A DNA stretch of 64,000 nucleotides from Pseudovibrio japonicus (GTDB taxonomy: Bacteria; Pseudomonadota; Alphaproteobacteria; Rhizobiales; Stappiaceae), in contig NZ_BMXE01000002.1 in assembly GCF_014651595.1 (NCBI RefSeq), positions 434,001 to 498,000 on the forward strand. Direction: 5' to 3'. The notes under the pieces were generated by a model. The model did no database searches, was not told the DNA's origin, and saw nothing but the letters and a program-made list of their open reading frames with translations. How positions within the stretch are numbered: the stretch's first letter is position 1; every line of letters begins with the position of its first letter. A program made the position numbers and the translations under genes. Below, one piece after another: positions 23,965-33,185 of the stretch.

Positions 23965-25491
23965 GTGTTCGCTCGCATCTCTACCGTTTCCTTTCAGGGT
24001 GTCGACGCTGCAAATGTTGATGTGCAGGTCCAGATCAGCCCCGGTTCCGTTTATTTCACTCTTGTGGGTTTGCCGGACAAAGCAATTGCCGAGAGCAAGG
24101 AACGGGTCCGCTCTGCACTCATCGCCTCCGGGCTGGCACTGCCCGCCAAGCGTGTCACGGTTAATCTGGCCCCGGCTGATCTGCCCAAGGAAGGATCGCA
24201 TTATGACCTTCCGATTGCGCTTGGGCTTCTGGTGGCGATGGGAGCCCTGCCAGCAGAAGCTGTGGAGGGCTTTCTGGTTTTGGGCGAACTCTCACTGGAC
24301 GGCAGCATCTCTCATGTAAACGGAGCATTGCCAGCAGCGATTGCGGCTGTTGCAAACCAGAAGGGGCTAATTTGTCCGGCAAGCTGCGGTTCTGAGGCGG
24401 CGTGGGCAGATGAGAACCTGAAGATCATTGCGGCTAGCTCTCTCGTTCAGCTCTATCGTGCTTTGAAGGGCGACATCACACTTTCCGATCCAAAGCCACG
24501 TAGCTCGCCCTTGGCGGCAAGTTCTTTGGACCTTGCAGATATTCGCGGGCAGGAGACAGCGAAAAGGGCGCTGGAAATTGCGGCTGCCGGATCTCATAAT
24601 TTACTGATGATTGGGCCACCTGGTTCAGGAAAGACCTTGCTTGCCAGCCGGTTGCCTTCGTTGTTGCCCCCCCTTTCCGCGCGCGAACTGCTGGAAGTGT
24701 CGATGGTCGCGTCGATCTCCGGCGAACTGGAGGACGGAGCATTGAGCGACCAGCGACCATTCCGGGCGCCGCACCATTCTGCCTCTATGGCCTCCCTTGT
24801 TGGCGGCGGGGTCAAAGCCAAGCCGGGAGAGGTTTCTCTCGCGCATAACGGGGTGTTGTTTCTGGATGAACTGCCTGAGTTTGATAGCTCCGTGCTGGAT
24901 AGCTTGCGCCAACCCATTGAGAACGGTGTTGCCACGATTGTGAGGGCAAATTACCGCGTCAGCTATCCTTCCAAGGTGCAGGTGGTCGCTGCGATGAACC
25001 CGTGCCGCTGCGGCTATGCTGGTGAGCCAGGGCATACCTGCCGGAGAGGGGAGCGATGCGCCAGTTCCTATCAATCTCGGGTTTCAGGGCCGTTTCTTGA
25101 CCGTATGGATTTGCAACTTCATGTGCCGGCGGTTTCAGCCAAAGACTTAATCAGCCCCCACAACTCTGAAAACTCTGAGAGTGTAGCGCGACGTGTGGCA
25201 CGAGCGCGGGCCATTCAGCAGGAGCGATATGCAGCCATGGGGCTTGATATTATGGTCAACGCCCACGCCAGTGCGCGGGTTATTGAGCAGATTGTAGCGC
25301 TCGACCGTGGAAGCCTGGAGCTTATTGAGCAGGCCTCCATACAGTTTGGCCTTTCAGCACGCGGCTACCACCGTGTTCTGAAGCTGTCCCGAACGATCGC
25401 AGATATGGACGGATCTGAGAGTGTTCAGCGCATCCATTTGGCGGAGGCGCTCAGTTTCAAGCGCTCTTCTACCTATATGGCTGCCGCCTAA
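23965..25491 (+). CDS. YifB/ComM family Mg-chelatase-like AAA+ ATPase
   Basis: A 509-residue protein. Residues 1-170 are the ChlI/Lon-protease-like N-domain (VDVQVQISPGSVYFTLVGLPDKAI, KRVTVNLAPADLPKEGSHYDLPIALGLL). Residues about 195-400 are the AAA+ core with Walker A GPPGSGKT (217-224), the APHHSAS insert, and Walker B VLFLDELPEF. The C-terminal domain includes MNPCRCGY with zinc-finger-like cysteines (CRCGY, CRRGERC) and FLDRMDLQ. ComM is a branch-migration helicase that aids recombination of taken-up DNA. The GTG at 23965 follows AGGAG; the TTG-started extension is not needed. Confidence 0.93.
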   Translation: MFARISTVSFQGVDAANVDVQVQISPGSVYFTLVGLPDKAIAESKERVRSALIASGLALPAKRVTVNLAPADLPKEGSHYDLPIALGLLVAMGALPAEAVEGFLVLGELSLDGSISHVNGALPAAIAAVANQKGLICPASCGSEAAWADENLKIIAASSLVQLYRALKGDITLSDPKPRSSPLAASSLDLADIRGQETAKRALEIAAAGSHNLLMIGPPGSGKTLLASRLPSLLPPLSARELLEVSMVASISGELEDGALSDQRPFRAPHHSASMASLVGGGVKAKPGEVSLAHNGVLFLDELPEFDSSVLDSLRQPIENGVATIVRANYRVSYPSKVQVVAAMNPCRCGYAGEPGHTCRRGERCASSYQSRVSGPFLDRMDLQLHVPAVSAKDLISPHNSENSESVARRVARARAIQQERYAAMGLDIMVNAHASARVIEQIVALDRGSLELIEQASIQFGLSARGYHRVLKLSRTIADMDGSESVQRIHLAEALSFKRSSTYMAAA

Positions 25492-25555
25492 CCTGTTATA
25501 TATTACAATTAGAATCTTATTGATTTTTCGGAAGCATTCGGGCGGAGCAAAAATA

Positions 25556-27805
25556 GTGCTGAAGCGGAGACTGAAAACTGAGGAGAGCACCCATGTGGTT
25601 ACTCAGGCACGTGTGTCTCTGATCAAGCAAGGCGAAATCACCGAGAAGTCGTCTGGTGTGTTCAAGGTTCTATCTATCTTTGTTGGCCTCGCATGCTTAC
25701 TTCTGGCTTCGATGCTCACGGATTGGCGGTCGATACAAAGCCTTTATGGTGTCATGCTTGCGTTTGGGGCAGGGGCTGTTCTGTTTCGCCGTTTTCCGGC
25801 GAGCGATATCATCGCGCAAAATTGGAAAGCCGCCCAGATCGGTAGTGAGGTTGAGCAGCTTGAAGACCCTTCCGAGTTAGCAAGCGACACGGACTGGCAG
25901 TTGCGTGAAGCGGATGACCGGCACCGCACCATTCTGGATGCACTGGGTGCGATTGTAATCCGTTGTGACAGTGATGGGATGGTGCTTTCCGTCAATGATG
26001 CGGGAAAGCGCAATTTTCCTACCGGATTTGGCATCGAGGTTGGGCGAGACATTCATCTGCCTTATGCGGAAGACTTTACGCCGGATCTGGAGGAAAGTGC
26101 TGTTGGAGCAACGGAAGATGTTGCTCTGAGTACGAAACACGGGACACGTTGGTATTCCCTGCTGCGGCTGAGCATTCGCGATGGCAGCGGTGGTGCTCCC
26201 ATCATCCAGTGGATCCTTACCGACGTGACCGACCGGCGGCATGCAGAGCAAAAGTTGCGCGAAGATCGTGATCTTGCTGCGAATGCCAGTGAAGCGAAGT
26301 CCCGATTCCTCGCTATGGTCAGCCATGAAATCCGGACCCCGCTGAACGGCATGTTGGGCATGGCGGATTTACTGGATGACACCGTAACAACCGCAGAACA
26401 GCAAAACTACATCAGCGCGATCAAAACCTCCGGCACCACTCTTCTCATGCTCATTGATGAAGTGCTTGACTATTCCAAGATCGAGGCTGGCAAGCTGGTG
26501 TTGGAGACAGGCGTGGTCGAGCTGGTTCCTCTGGTGGAGCGCGTTGTGGAATTGCTATCGCCCAAAGCGCACGCGAAAGGGCTTCAGATCGGCTCCTTTA
26601 TTGATCCAGCCGTACCGCAGACCATTCAAAGTGATCCAGCACGGCTACAGCAGATCCTGTACAACCTAGTTGGCAACGCGATCAAGTTTACTGAGCAAGG
26701 TGGCGTTTCCCTAATCCTTGAGGTTTCACAGGATGCCACAGGGCGCCCACGACTGGAGTTTGCAGTTAAAGATACTGGTCCTGGAATGGATGGGGTCACC
26801 ACAGCGCGCATTTTCCGTGAGTTTGAACAGGGCGAATATGGCCGCGACCGCAAGTTTGACGGAGCTGGTTTGGGGCTGGCGATCTCAAAACGGCTGGCTG
26901 AACTTATGGGTTGCGCGCTCACGGTCCAGAGCCAATTGGGCCGCGGCTCAACCTTCCTCCTTGAGATGTCTGTTGATCGGGTTTCATCGGCTCATTGTGA
27001 AGAAAAGCCCGATCGCATTGCGATCCTGACCAGCAATCATATTGAAGCAAGCCTTATCGAAAAGACACTTGTCAGCAGTGGATTTGTAGATACGAACGTA
27101 CTGGCAGCAGAGCAGCTGGAGAAAACTCTTCAAGAAACACGATTTGACCGTCTACTTGTTGGCGAAGAATATGTTGAACGCATTCGCAGTTTGTATGGAC
27201 AGAACTCTGAGGATGTTCCCGAGATCTTTGTCTTTATCAAACCTCAGGAACGCGCTCGGATCGCCGATATCAAAGCGGGTGAGTTTTCGGGATATCTGAC
27301 CCGTCCGGTCCGCCGTGCCTCTCTACTTCGTGTGATCTCGCCTGCTTCAGCACAGACTGAAGGAGCCGGGAAATTGGATACAGAAGCAACGGATCAGAGT
27401 GTACCCACTGAACGGCGAGCGCAGGGCTCAGAGCTGAATATTCTTGTGGCGGAAGACAACCCAATTAACTGGATGCTGGTGAGGGCGCTGCTGAATAAAC
27501 TTGGCCATAAATCAGAGCTGGCGGAGGATGGGCATCAGGCGGTTTCGCTTAGTTCAAGTGGCGCATTTGATGTGGTTCTCATGGATTTACATATGCCGGG
27601 TCTGGATGGCCTTGAAGCCATCTCGAAAATTAGAGGCGCAGGAGAAGAAAACACCTCCCGTGTACCAATTTATGTTGTTTCAGCGGATGTTATGCCCGAT
27701 GCAAAAGAAGAAGCACTCAAGGCCGGTGCCGACGGCTTCTTAAGCAAACCCTTGAAAAAACGGGATCTCGAGACTGTCCTAAAGCGCTATGTTAAGGGAA
27801 ATTAG
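25556..27805 (+). CDS. Membrane hybrid histidine kinase with C-terminal receiver
   Basis: About 749 residues from the GTG at 25556 (GGAG upstream); GTG 25595 behind GAGGAG is an alternative. Two membrane segments at about 35-75 with a very short loop leave almost no periplasmic sensor. A PAS-like domain follows (about 120-230, RTILDALGAIVIRCDSDG), then HisKA with phospho-histidine about 257 in SHEIRTPLNG, HATPase with NLVGNAIKFTEQGG, DTGPGMDG and GAGLGLAI. A degenerate receiver-like segment (AILTSNHIEASLIEKTL) precedes a canonical receiver with aspartate about 677 (VVLMDLHMPGLDG) and lysine about 731 (LSKPLKK). The layout resembles alphaproteobacterial kinases feeding a phosphorelay. Input and output are unknown and no partner regulator is adjacent. 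Confidence 0.88.
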   Translation: MLKRRLKTEESTHVVTQARVSLIKQGEITEKSSGVFKVLSIFVGLACLLLASMLTDWRSIQSLYGVMLAFGAGAVLFRRFPASDIIAQNWKAAQIGSEVEQLEDPSELASDTDWQLREADDRHRTILDALGAIVIRCDSDGMVLSVNDAGKRNFPTGFGIEVGRDIHLPYAEDFTPDLEESAVGATEDVALSTKHGTRWYSLLRLSIRDGSGGAPIIQWILTDVTDRRHAEQKLREDRDLAANASEAKSRFLAMVSHEIRTPLNGMLGMADLLDDTVTTAEQQNYISAIKTSGTTLLMLIDEVLDYSKIEAGKLVLETGVVELVPLVERVVELLSPKAHAKGLQIGSFIDPAVPQTIQSDPARLQQILYNLVGNAIKFTEQGGVSLILEVSQDATGRPRLEFAVKDTGPGMDGVTTARIFREFEQGEYGRDRKFDGAGLGLAISKRLAELMGCALTVQSQLGRGSTFLLEMSVDRVSSAHCEEKPDRIAILTSNHIEASLIEKTLVSSGFVDTNVLAAEQLEKTLQETRFDRLLVGEEYVERIRSLYGQNSEDVPEIFVFIKPQERARIADIKAGEFSGYLTRPVRRASLLRVISPASAQTEGAGKLDTEATDQSVPTERRAQGSELNILVAEDNPINWMLVRALLNKLGHKSELAEDGHQAVSLSSSGAFDVVLMDLHMPGLDGLEAISKIRGAGEENTSRVPIYVVSADVMPDAKEEALKAGADGFLSKPLKKRDLETVLKRYVKGN

Positions 27806-28064
27806 GTACAATTGCCCTGTGCAATACCAAAGAGCCGTTGTTATATTCAGGTTAAGCTAGATGACAGCATTATTTTCGCAGATGTGAGCACCATTAAACC
27901 TATCAATTTGGCGTTATGTCATTCAACTGTCCTAAAGCAGACCTATATTTTCTAGGGTGACTATCCAAAATTGACATGAGTGACTCGATTGGTGCACATT
28001 TAGAAAAGCGTGCTCATTCTTGCAATGTATCTGAAACACCTAAGCAAAATGAGATAATAACAAT
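27806..28064. other. AT-rich gap before olsB
   Basis: Contains no supported gene. It is rich in A and T, includes no strong terminator for the kinase gene that I could identify, and presumably carries the olsB promoter. Confidence 0.4.
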
Positions 28065-29006
28065 ATGGCTGGGTCTGGACTTCTTTCTCCGATGAAAATC
28101 GTAAGAAAAATGACACCGAATAAATTGGCAGAGCGATCTGTCCCACGATGGATTCCGCAAGCAATGCTTGGAAAAACATCGGAGGCAGGGCAGAGTCTTG
28201 GCAAGATCGGCCCCCTTGAGGTTCGCTTGGCCAACAGTGTCAAAGAACTCAGGCTGGCTCAGCGTTTGCGCTACGAAGTGTTTTACGAAGAGATGTCTGC
28301 TGTTGCCGATGCGCAAACGCAGCTCACCCGTCTTGATCGTGACCGGTACGATGAACTTTGTGACCATTTGTTGGTTCTTGACCACAACAGTCAGGTTCGC
28401 AATAAGCCGTTCTCCAAACTCAAGCCTCAGATTGTAGGTACGTATCGCGTACTGCGTCAGGAAATTGCTGATCAGCATGGCGGTTTCTATACGAGCGGCG
28501 AGTTTGATATTCAAAGTCTTCTGGATCGCCATAGTGATCTGAACTTCATGGAACTGGGGCGCTCCTGTGTTCTGGAGCCATACCGTACCAAAAAGACCAT
28601 CGAGCTGCTTTGGCACGGGATCTGGTCTTATGTTCTGATGCATAATGTTGATGTGATGTTCGGCTGCGCCTCGATCGAAGGGACTGACCCTGATGAGCTC
28701 GCAGAACAACTTTCCTTCCTACACCACTTTGCCTCAGCTCCGGAAGAATGGCAGGTTTCAGCTCTCGCTGATCAGTATGTGGACATGAACCGCCTTCCTA
28801 AGGATAAGGTTGACTATCGAGCAGCTTTGCGGTCTCTGCCACCGCTGCTTAAAGGCTATTTGCGTTTGGGCGCATTTTTTGGCAATGGCGCGGTCATCGA
28901 CCATCAGTTTGGAACCACTGACGTTTTGATTATCATGCCAGTATCCAAGCTGAACCCCAGCTATGTGAGCCACTATGGTGAGGATGCCAGCCGGTATTCC
29001 AGCTAA
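28065..29006 (+). CDS. olsB: L-ornithine N-alpha-acyltransferase OlsB
   Basis: A 313-residue acyl-ACP-dependent N-acyltransferase of the GNAT-like OlsB family, which makes lyso-ornithine lipid, a phosphorus-free membrane lipid common in alphaproteobacteria. Diagnostic segments are LRLAQRLRYEVFYEEM, DHLLVLD, IVGTYRVLRQE, MELGRSCVLEPYRTKKTIELLWHGIWSYV, and FGCASIEGTDP. The final acylation step enzyme OlsA is not in the window. The N-terminal 40 residues are basic and variable; the ATG at 28065 has a poor ribosome site, and ATG 28092 is possible. It stands alone between the kinase and the PBP gene and is followed by a short terminator. Confidence 0.9.
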   Translation: MAGSGLLSPMKIVRKMTPNKLAERSVPRWIPQAMLGKTSEAGQSLGKIGPLEVRLANSVKELRLAQRLRYEVFYEEMSAVADAQTQLTRLDRDRYDELCDHLLVLDHNSQVRNKPFSKLKPQIVGTYRVLRQEIADQHGGFYTSGEFDIQSLLDRHSDLNFMELGRSCVLEPYRTKKTIELLWHGIWSYVLMHNVDVMFGCASIEGTDPDELAEQLSFLHHFASAPEEWQVSALADQYVDMNRLPKDKVDYRAALRSLPPLLKGYLRLGAFFGNGAVIDHQFGTTDVLIIMPVSKLNPSYVSHYGEDASRYSS

Positions 29007-29035
29007 TCATTGAGCACTCTGTTAACGTGGAATTT

Positions 29036-29060
29036 AAAGGGCGGGTTTATGCCCTTTTTG
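29036..29060 (+). terminator. Probable terminator after olsB
   Basis: AAAGGGC and GCCCTTT form a 7-base stem with a GGGTTTAT-type loop, then TTGG; short but well placed 30 bases after the stop. Confidence 0.6.
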
Positions 29061-29135
29061 GTGCACGCAAACTGACGGGTTTCCAACAGGATCAAACGGC
29101 CTCCACACTCACGCGCACGCCCGCACCGGATTGGC

Positions 29136-29150
29136 TTAACGCTCGATTAA
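29136..29150. promoter_or_regulatory. CtrA-type site TTAA-N7-TTAA upstream of the PBP gene
   Basis: TTAA-CGCTCGA-TTAA is a perfect match to the full CtrA site, 153 bases before the PBP1A start codon in a 296-base gap. It is one of two perfect copies noticed between genes in this window. Confidence 0.6.
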
Positions 29151-29302
29151 GCATGTTTCTCTAAAATCGTTCGTGTTTTGTATCCAGGTTGCGGCCCTCC
29201 TCCCAGGCGGCTCTGTGGCCTGATTTTGTTCAGGCGTGCGCAATCTTAGTTGGCAATATTGTTCGGCAGCTTGAGAAAGTAGCACCGGGGTAGTGTAGGG
29301 AT

Positions 29303-31726
29303 ATGGCGACAGGCCAAAAAGGAAACGGCAGTAATCGGCGGCCAGTGCGCCCCGGACAACGCCCTTCCGGTAGACCGCCTCAGCCTCCCGGGGGAAATAG
29401 CCCTAAACGCCCACCCCAATCCAAACGTCCCCGCTTGCAAGGTGTTGCGCTGCGACCTGATGATAACGAAGACTATATTCGTCGCCCGAGCAAAGCAGCG
29501 GCATCCAACACGCAGTCTCAGTCAGGGCAACGTTCTTCAGCACAGCGTTCTTCTACGCAACGCTCAACCGCACAACCCAAAAAGCCGTCGCCTAAGCGGC
29601 CGCAGTCTGCTCGGAGCACTCCGAATAGGCCAGTACAGCGCCCAGCAAAGAAACCAACCCGCAGGGCGAAAAAGCAAACGTTGGCGGCACTGGATGCTGC
29701 GATCTCCTCCGGCAAACCACAAAGCTCCGGCAAGTTTCGCCATTTCTTATGGAAGTCACTGCGCTTTTCCATGTACTGGAGCGTTGTTCTTGGTATCTGG
29801 GGCATTGTCATCGTAGGTGGCATTCTTGCCTACTATGCCGCTCATTTGCCGCCAGCCTCAGAATGGGCTGTCCCGCAGCGGCCGCCTAATGTGCGTATTG
29901 TCTCTGCCAACGGAACGCTGATTGCCAATCGTGGTGATACGGGTGGTGAGGCTGTGCGGCTCGAGCAGTTGCCGCACTATCTTCCTGAAGCTGTGATGGC
30001 CATTGAGGACAGGCGGTTCAGATATCATTTCGGAATCGATCCAATCGGCCTTGCCCGTGCTGCGCTGACAAACTACACCAGTGGCCGCACCGTACAGGGT
30101 GGTTCCACGCTTACACAACAGCTGGCGAAGAACCTGTTCTTGAAGCCAGAACGCACCATGCAGCGCAAGATGAAAGAAGTGGTGATGGCGTTGTGGCTGG
30201 AGTGGAACTACAGCAAGGACGAAATCATGGAGATGTACCTGAACCGGGTGTATCTCGGTGCGGGTGCTTATGGTGTTGATGCTGCGTCACGTGTCTATTT
30301 TGGGAAGTCAGCGCGCCTCATCAGTCTTGCGGAAGCTGCAACCATTGCAGGTTTGCTGAAAGCGCCGAGTAAATATGCGCCTACACGCAATGCGACGCTT
30401 GCGGAAGAGCGGGCGCAGGTGGTGATTGCGGCCATGCATCAGGCCGGTTTTATTTCTGCTGATGATGCCAAGAATGCGCTTATCAGTCCGGCCCATGTGG
30501 TCGCAGGCCATAACAGCAGCAGTGGCAACTATGTTGCTGATTATGTGATGGAACTGCTGCCGGGCTTTGTTGGATCTATCCGGGAAGATATTATCGTCGA
30601 CACCACCATAGATTGGGATATGCAGCAAGCGGCGGCTACGGCGCTGACATCGCGGATTGCAGAATCACGCCGGGAGTTTAACGTCACGCAGGGTGCAGTG
30701 GTTACGCTTAATCGCAGTGGAGCCATTCGGGCGCTTGTGGGCGGTGTTGATTATCGCAGAAGCCAGTTCAACCGTGCTGTGTATGCGCGCAGACAACCAG
30801 GTTCAGCCTTCAAGCCGTTTGTTTATCTGGCTGCACTGGAGCGAGGTTTGAAGCCTGACAGTGTTCGAAGCGATACACGTGTCACCTACAAAGGCTGGAC
30901 GCCGAAGAACTACACCAATCGCTATTACGGGGATGTGACGCTAACGCAGGCGCTGGCGTTCTCCATCAATACAGTTGCAGCCAAGCTTGCGCATGAGGTT
31001 GGGCCTGCAAATGTGGCGCGGACGGCACGCCGTCTGGGCATTACGTCCGCGCTGAAATCCAATCCTTCCATTGCGCTCGGAACCTCTGAGGTTACGCCGC
31101 TGGAAATTGCTGCTGCGTATGTGCCGTTCTCCAATGGTGGGTATGGTGTGATCCCGCACGTGGTTCGGCAAATTCGCAATGAGGAAGGTGAGGTCCTGTA
31201 CCGCCGTTCTGGTGACGGTACTGGGCGAGTTATTCGCGGTGATAAGTTAAGCGAAATCAATACTATGATGGCGCAGACCATTTATAGTGGCACTGGTAAG
31301 CGTGCGCTGTTGGCGGGGCGTCCGGCTGGCGGGAAAACGGGTACGACGCAGGGCTATAAGGACGCGTGGTTCATTGGCTATACAAACTCTCTGACCACGG
31401 CTGTCTGGCTTGGGAATGATAACAACAAGCCGATGAAGAAGGTTAGTGGTGGCACCTTGCCCGCGGAGATCTGGGCCTGGACCATGGAGAAAGAGCACCA
31501 GAGCATTCCGATTGCCAGATTGCCGGGAGTGCCGATTAATCTTGCCGAAACCTCGCCGTTGGTGAAGCCGGGCACTGCGCCTGTGCCGCGTCAGCCAACC
31601 TACATGGCTGTCCCGCAGCAGCTCGAGCCACCGCGTCCTGCTGTTCAGGCAACAACGGCTCCGCCGCCGCAAAACAGCGGCAGCAGTCCGCTGGATCTGC
31701 TGGGAAGGCTGTTCGGTGGTGGTTAG
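29303..31726 (+). CDS. Class A penicillin-binding protein (PBP1A-type)
   Basis: An 807-residue bifunctional peptidoglycan synthase. Residues 1-150 are a cytoplasmic, disordered, R/P/S/K/Q-rich tail, far longer than in enteric PBP1A. A membrane anchor spans about 157-180. The glycosyltransferase domain has catalytic glutamate 235 in EDRRFRYHFGID and GGSTLTQQLAKNLF. The transpeptidase domain has SxxK serine 501 (QPGSAFKPF), SIN 554-556 and KTG 678-680. The end is proline-rich. It polymerises lipid II and crosslinks peptides in the periplasm. GTAGGGAT precedes the ATG. A perfect CtrA motif lies upstream, and the LpoA-like lipoprotein elsewhere in the window could be its activator. Confidence 0.95.
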   Translation: MATGQKGNGSNRRPVRPGQRPSGRPPQPPGGNSPKRPPQSKRPRLQGVALRPDDNEDYIRRPSKAAASNTQSQSGQRSSAQRSSTQRSTAQPKKPSPKRPQSARSTPNRPVQRPAKKPTRRAKKQTLAALDAAISSGKPQSSGKFRHFLWKSLRFSMYWSVVLGIWGIVIVGGILAYYAAHLPPASEWAVPQRPPNVRIVSANGTLIANRGDTGGEAVRLEQLPHYLPEAVMAIEDRRFRYHFGIDPIGLARAALTNYTSGRTVQGGSTLTQQLAKNLFLKPERTMQRKMKEVVMALWLEWNYSKDEIMEMYLNRVYLGAGAYGVDAASRVYFGKSARLISLAEAATIAGLLKAPSKYAPTRNATLAEERAQVVIAAMHQAGFISADDAKNALISPAHVVAGHNSSSGNYVADYVMELLPGFVGSIREDIIVDTTIDWDMQQAAATALTSRIAESRREFNVTQGAVVTLNRSGAIRALVGGVDYRRSQFNRAVYARRQPGSAFKPFVYLAALERGLKPDSVRSDTRVTYKGWTPKNYTNRYYGDVTLTQALAFSINTVAAKLAHEVGPANVARTARRLGITSALKSNPSIALGTSEVTPLEIAAAYVPFSNGGYGVIPHVVRQIRNEEGEVLYRRSGDGTGRVIRGDKLSEINTMMAQTIYSGTGKRALLAGRPAGGKTGTTQGYKDAWFIGYTNSLTTAVWLGNDNNKPMKKVSGGTLPAEIWAWTMEKEHQSIPIARLPGVPINLAETSPLVKPGTAPVPRQPTYMAVPQQLEPPRPAVQATTAPPPQNSGSSPLDLLGRLFGGG
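29528..29572 (+). repeat. Pentapeptide tandem repeat in the PBP tail
   Basis: Three consecutive 15-base units encode QRSSA, QRSST and QRSTA (residues 76-90) within the basic disordered N-terminal tail. Such repeats can change copy number between strains. Confidence 0.7.
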
Positions 31727-31735
31727 CAGTTTACT

Positions 31736-32479
31736 TTATTCTTGTCCGTAAAGATGAAGTTGAGAGCCGTGCTCTTTTAGCCAGCGTTGGGCGTATTTGG
31801 TGTGCGGGGCGAGTTGCTCGCAGATGCGCCAGAACTCAGGTGAGTGGTCGAGCTTGACCAGATGAGCAACTTCATGGGCGGCAACGTATTCCAGAATATC
31901 CGGTGGTGCCATCACGAGGCGCCATGAAAAAGAGAGCTTGCCGTCGTGGGAACAGGAACCCCAACGGCTTTTTGTGTCTCGCAAGGTGATGCTGTGGTGA
32001 GTACGGCCGAGCTGTTTGGCAAAGTGCTTTACATGGCCTTCGAGGTCTTCTTTTGCCAACTTACGCAGGAAGTCTTTGGTTTTGCGATGGAAGCTCTGGG
32101 TTTCGCCAGGTAGTAGCAATAAGGGCTCTTCGGTTTCTTCTTCATGATCCAGCTGGGCCACGCCGCGTAGTTTGCCTGATGAGCGCAAGGTGTGCAGCAC
32201 GCCTCTGACGGGTATGCGGGCTTCTTCTTCAAACCTGATGGTGTCCGGGCGTGAGCCCAATCTTTCCTTGAGCCATCCAATCTGACGATTGGCGAACTCC
32301 TGTGCTGTTTTCAGATTGCCACGGGCCGGGATGGTCAGAACTGGCGTTGGGTCTCCAGGAGGAATTCTTAGGATATAACGCTTGGCTCTGGAGTTTCGTT
32401 TCAGGCGGATTTGTAAGGGCCCACGGCCTAAATCCACCTCGATAAACTCCGGCAAAGCCTTTGTCGCAAAGATCCCCAT
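31736..32479 (-). CDS. YgjP/M48-like zinc metalloprotease (DUF45)
   Basis: A 247-residue protein of the YgjP/SprT-like group. The zinc motif HEVAH is at 202-206 and a third ligand histidine about 212 in KLDHSPEFW; the preceding TKSRWGSC (169-176) is a family hallmark. Length and the C-terminal location of the motif match. The biological substrate is unknown. The start is supported by GAGGTGAT directly before the ATG. It converges with the PBP gene with only 9 bases between stops, too little for an independent terminator. Confidence 0.9.
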   Translation of the reverse strand: MGIFATKALPEFIEVDLGRGPLQIRLKRNSRAKRYILRIPPGDPTPVLTIPARGNLKTAQEFANRQIGWLKERLGSRPDTIRFEEEARIPVRGVLHTLRSSGKLRGVAQLDHEEETEEPLLLLPGETQSFHRKTKDFLRKLAKEDLEGHVKHFAKQLGRTHHSITLRDTKSRWGSCSHDGKLSFSWRLVMAPPDILEYVAAHEVAHLVKLDHSPEFWRICEQLAPHTKYAQRWLKEHGSQLHLYGQE

Positions 32480-32663
32480 ATCACCTCAAAAATTGCACTG
32501 GCTGCTTTCGTTATTGCAGAGAAAGGGGCGATTTGAAAGCCAGCCAGTGCGAATTGCGGGTGTGTGTGGATGTGAAGTCTTCTGCGTAGGCCCAAACACG
32601 CAAAAGGGTGCCCTGCCAAAAAAGACAGAACACCAGATGCTTGTTATGAATCAGTGAGAGCCA

Positions 32664-33077
32664 TTAGATTGCCTCACCTGCGGAAGTATCGCCGGGACGG
32701 TTATGACGATTTCTCATGAAGCGGTCGAATTCTTCCTGATCTTTCGCCCGGCGCAGGTCATTCATGTAGTCATCGAATTCCTGACGCATGCTATCAAGCT
32801 TTTTGCGCTCTTCTTCCAAGCGCTTCAGCTCTCTTTCGCGGTAGTCGTCAAAAGCAGCATTACCGCTGCGGGTCGCAGTTTGCATATTGTCCATCGCATT
32901 TTTGAAATTGCTACGGTCCCACTGGCACTTAGCTTCACGCTTCCAGCCGTTAAGATTGTCGCCCCACAAGATGTAGGCAAGCATAGCAAGGCCTAGAGGC
33001 CAGAAAATTACGAAGCCCAGAACCATAAGTGCAATACTTAGAGGATTCCAGGAAGGTTTTATTGCATTTACATTCAT
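32664..33077 (-). CDS. DUF2852 family small membrane protein
   Basis: A 137-residue protein typical of Hyphomicrobiales. Residues about 13-37 form one membrane segment (ALMVLGFVIFWPLGLAMLAYILW), followed by a charged, coiled-coil-prone region (ELKRLEEERKKLDSMRQEFDDYMNDLRRAKDQEEFDRFM cut here into its E/R/K-rich heptads). The function is unknown. The ATG at 33077 is preferred over GTG 33086 because GGGGTGA stands 7 bases before it. The 184-base gap to the metalloprotease gene contains no clear terminator. Confidence 0.85.
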   Translation of the reverse strand: MNVNAIKPSWNPLSIALMVLGFVIFWPLGLAMLAYILWGDNLNGWKREAKCQWDRSNFKNAMDNMQTATRSGNAAFDDYRERELKRLEEERKKLDSMRQEFDDYMNDLRRAKDQEEFDRFMRNRHNRPGDTSAGEAI

Positions 33078-33185
33078 TAAAATCACCCCTTTCTCAAATC
33101 AACAGACTTGAGATGGGATGATTTTATTTTTGTTTCAAGAGTTAGAATAAAATTTTATTAGGTGAATGACTGGATTCACTTAGAT

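Noticed and set aside
29021-29036. Third CtrA-like site after olsB
   Set aside because: The two TTAA halves are separated by 8 bases, not 7, and the position is in a 3' region next to a terminator.
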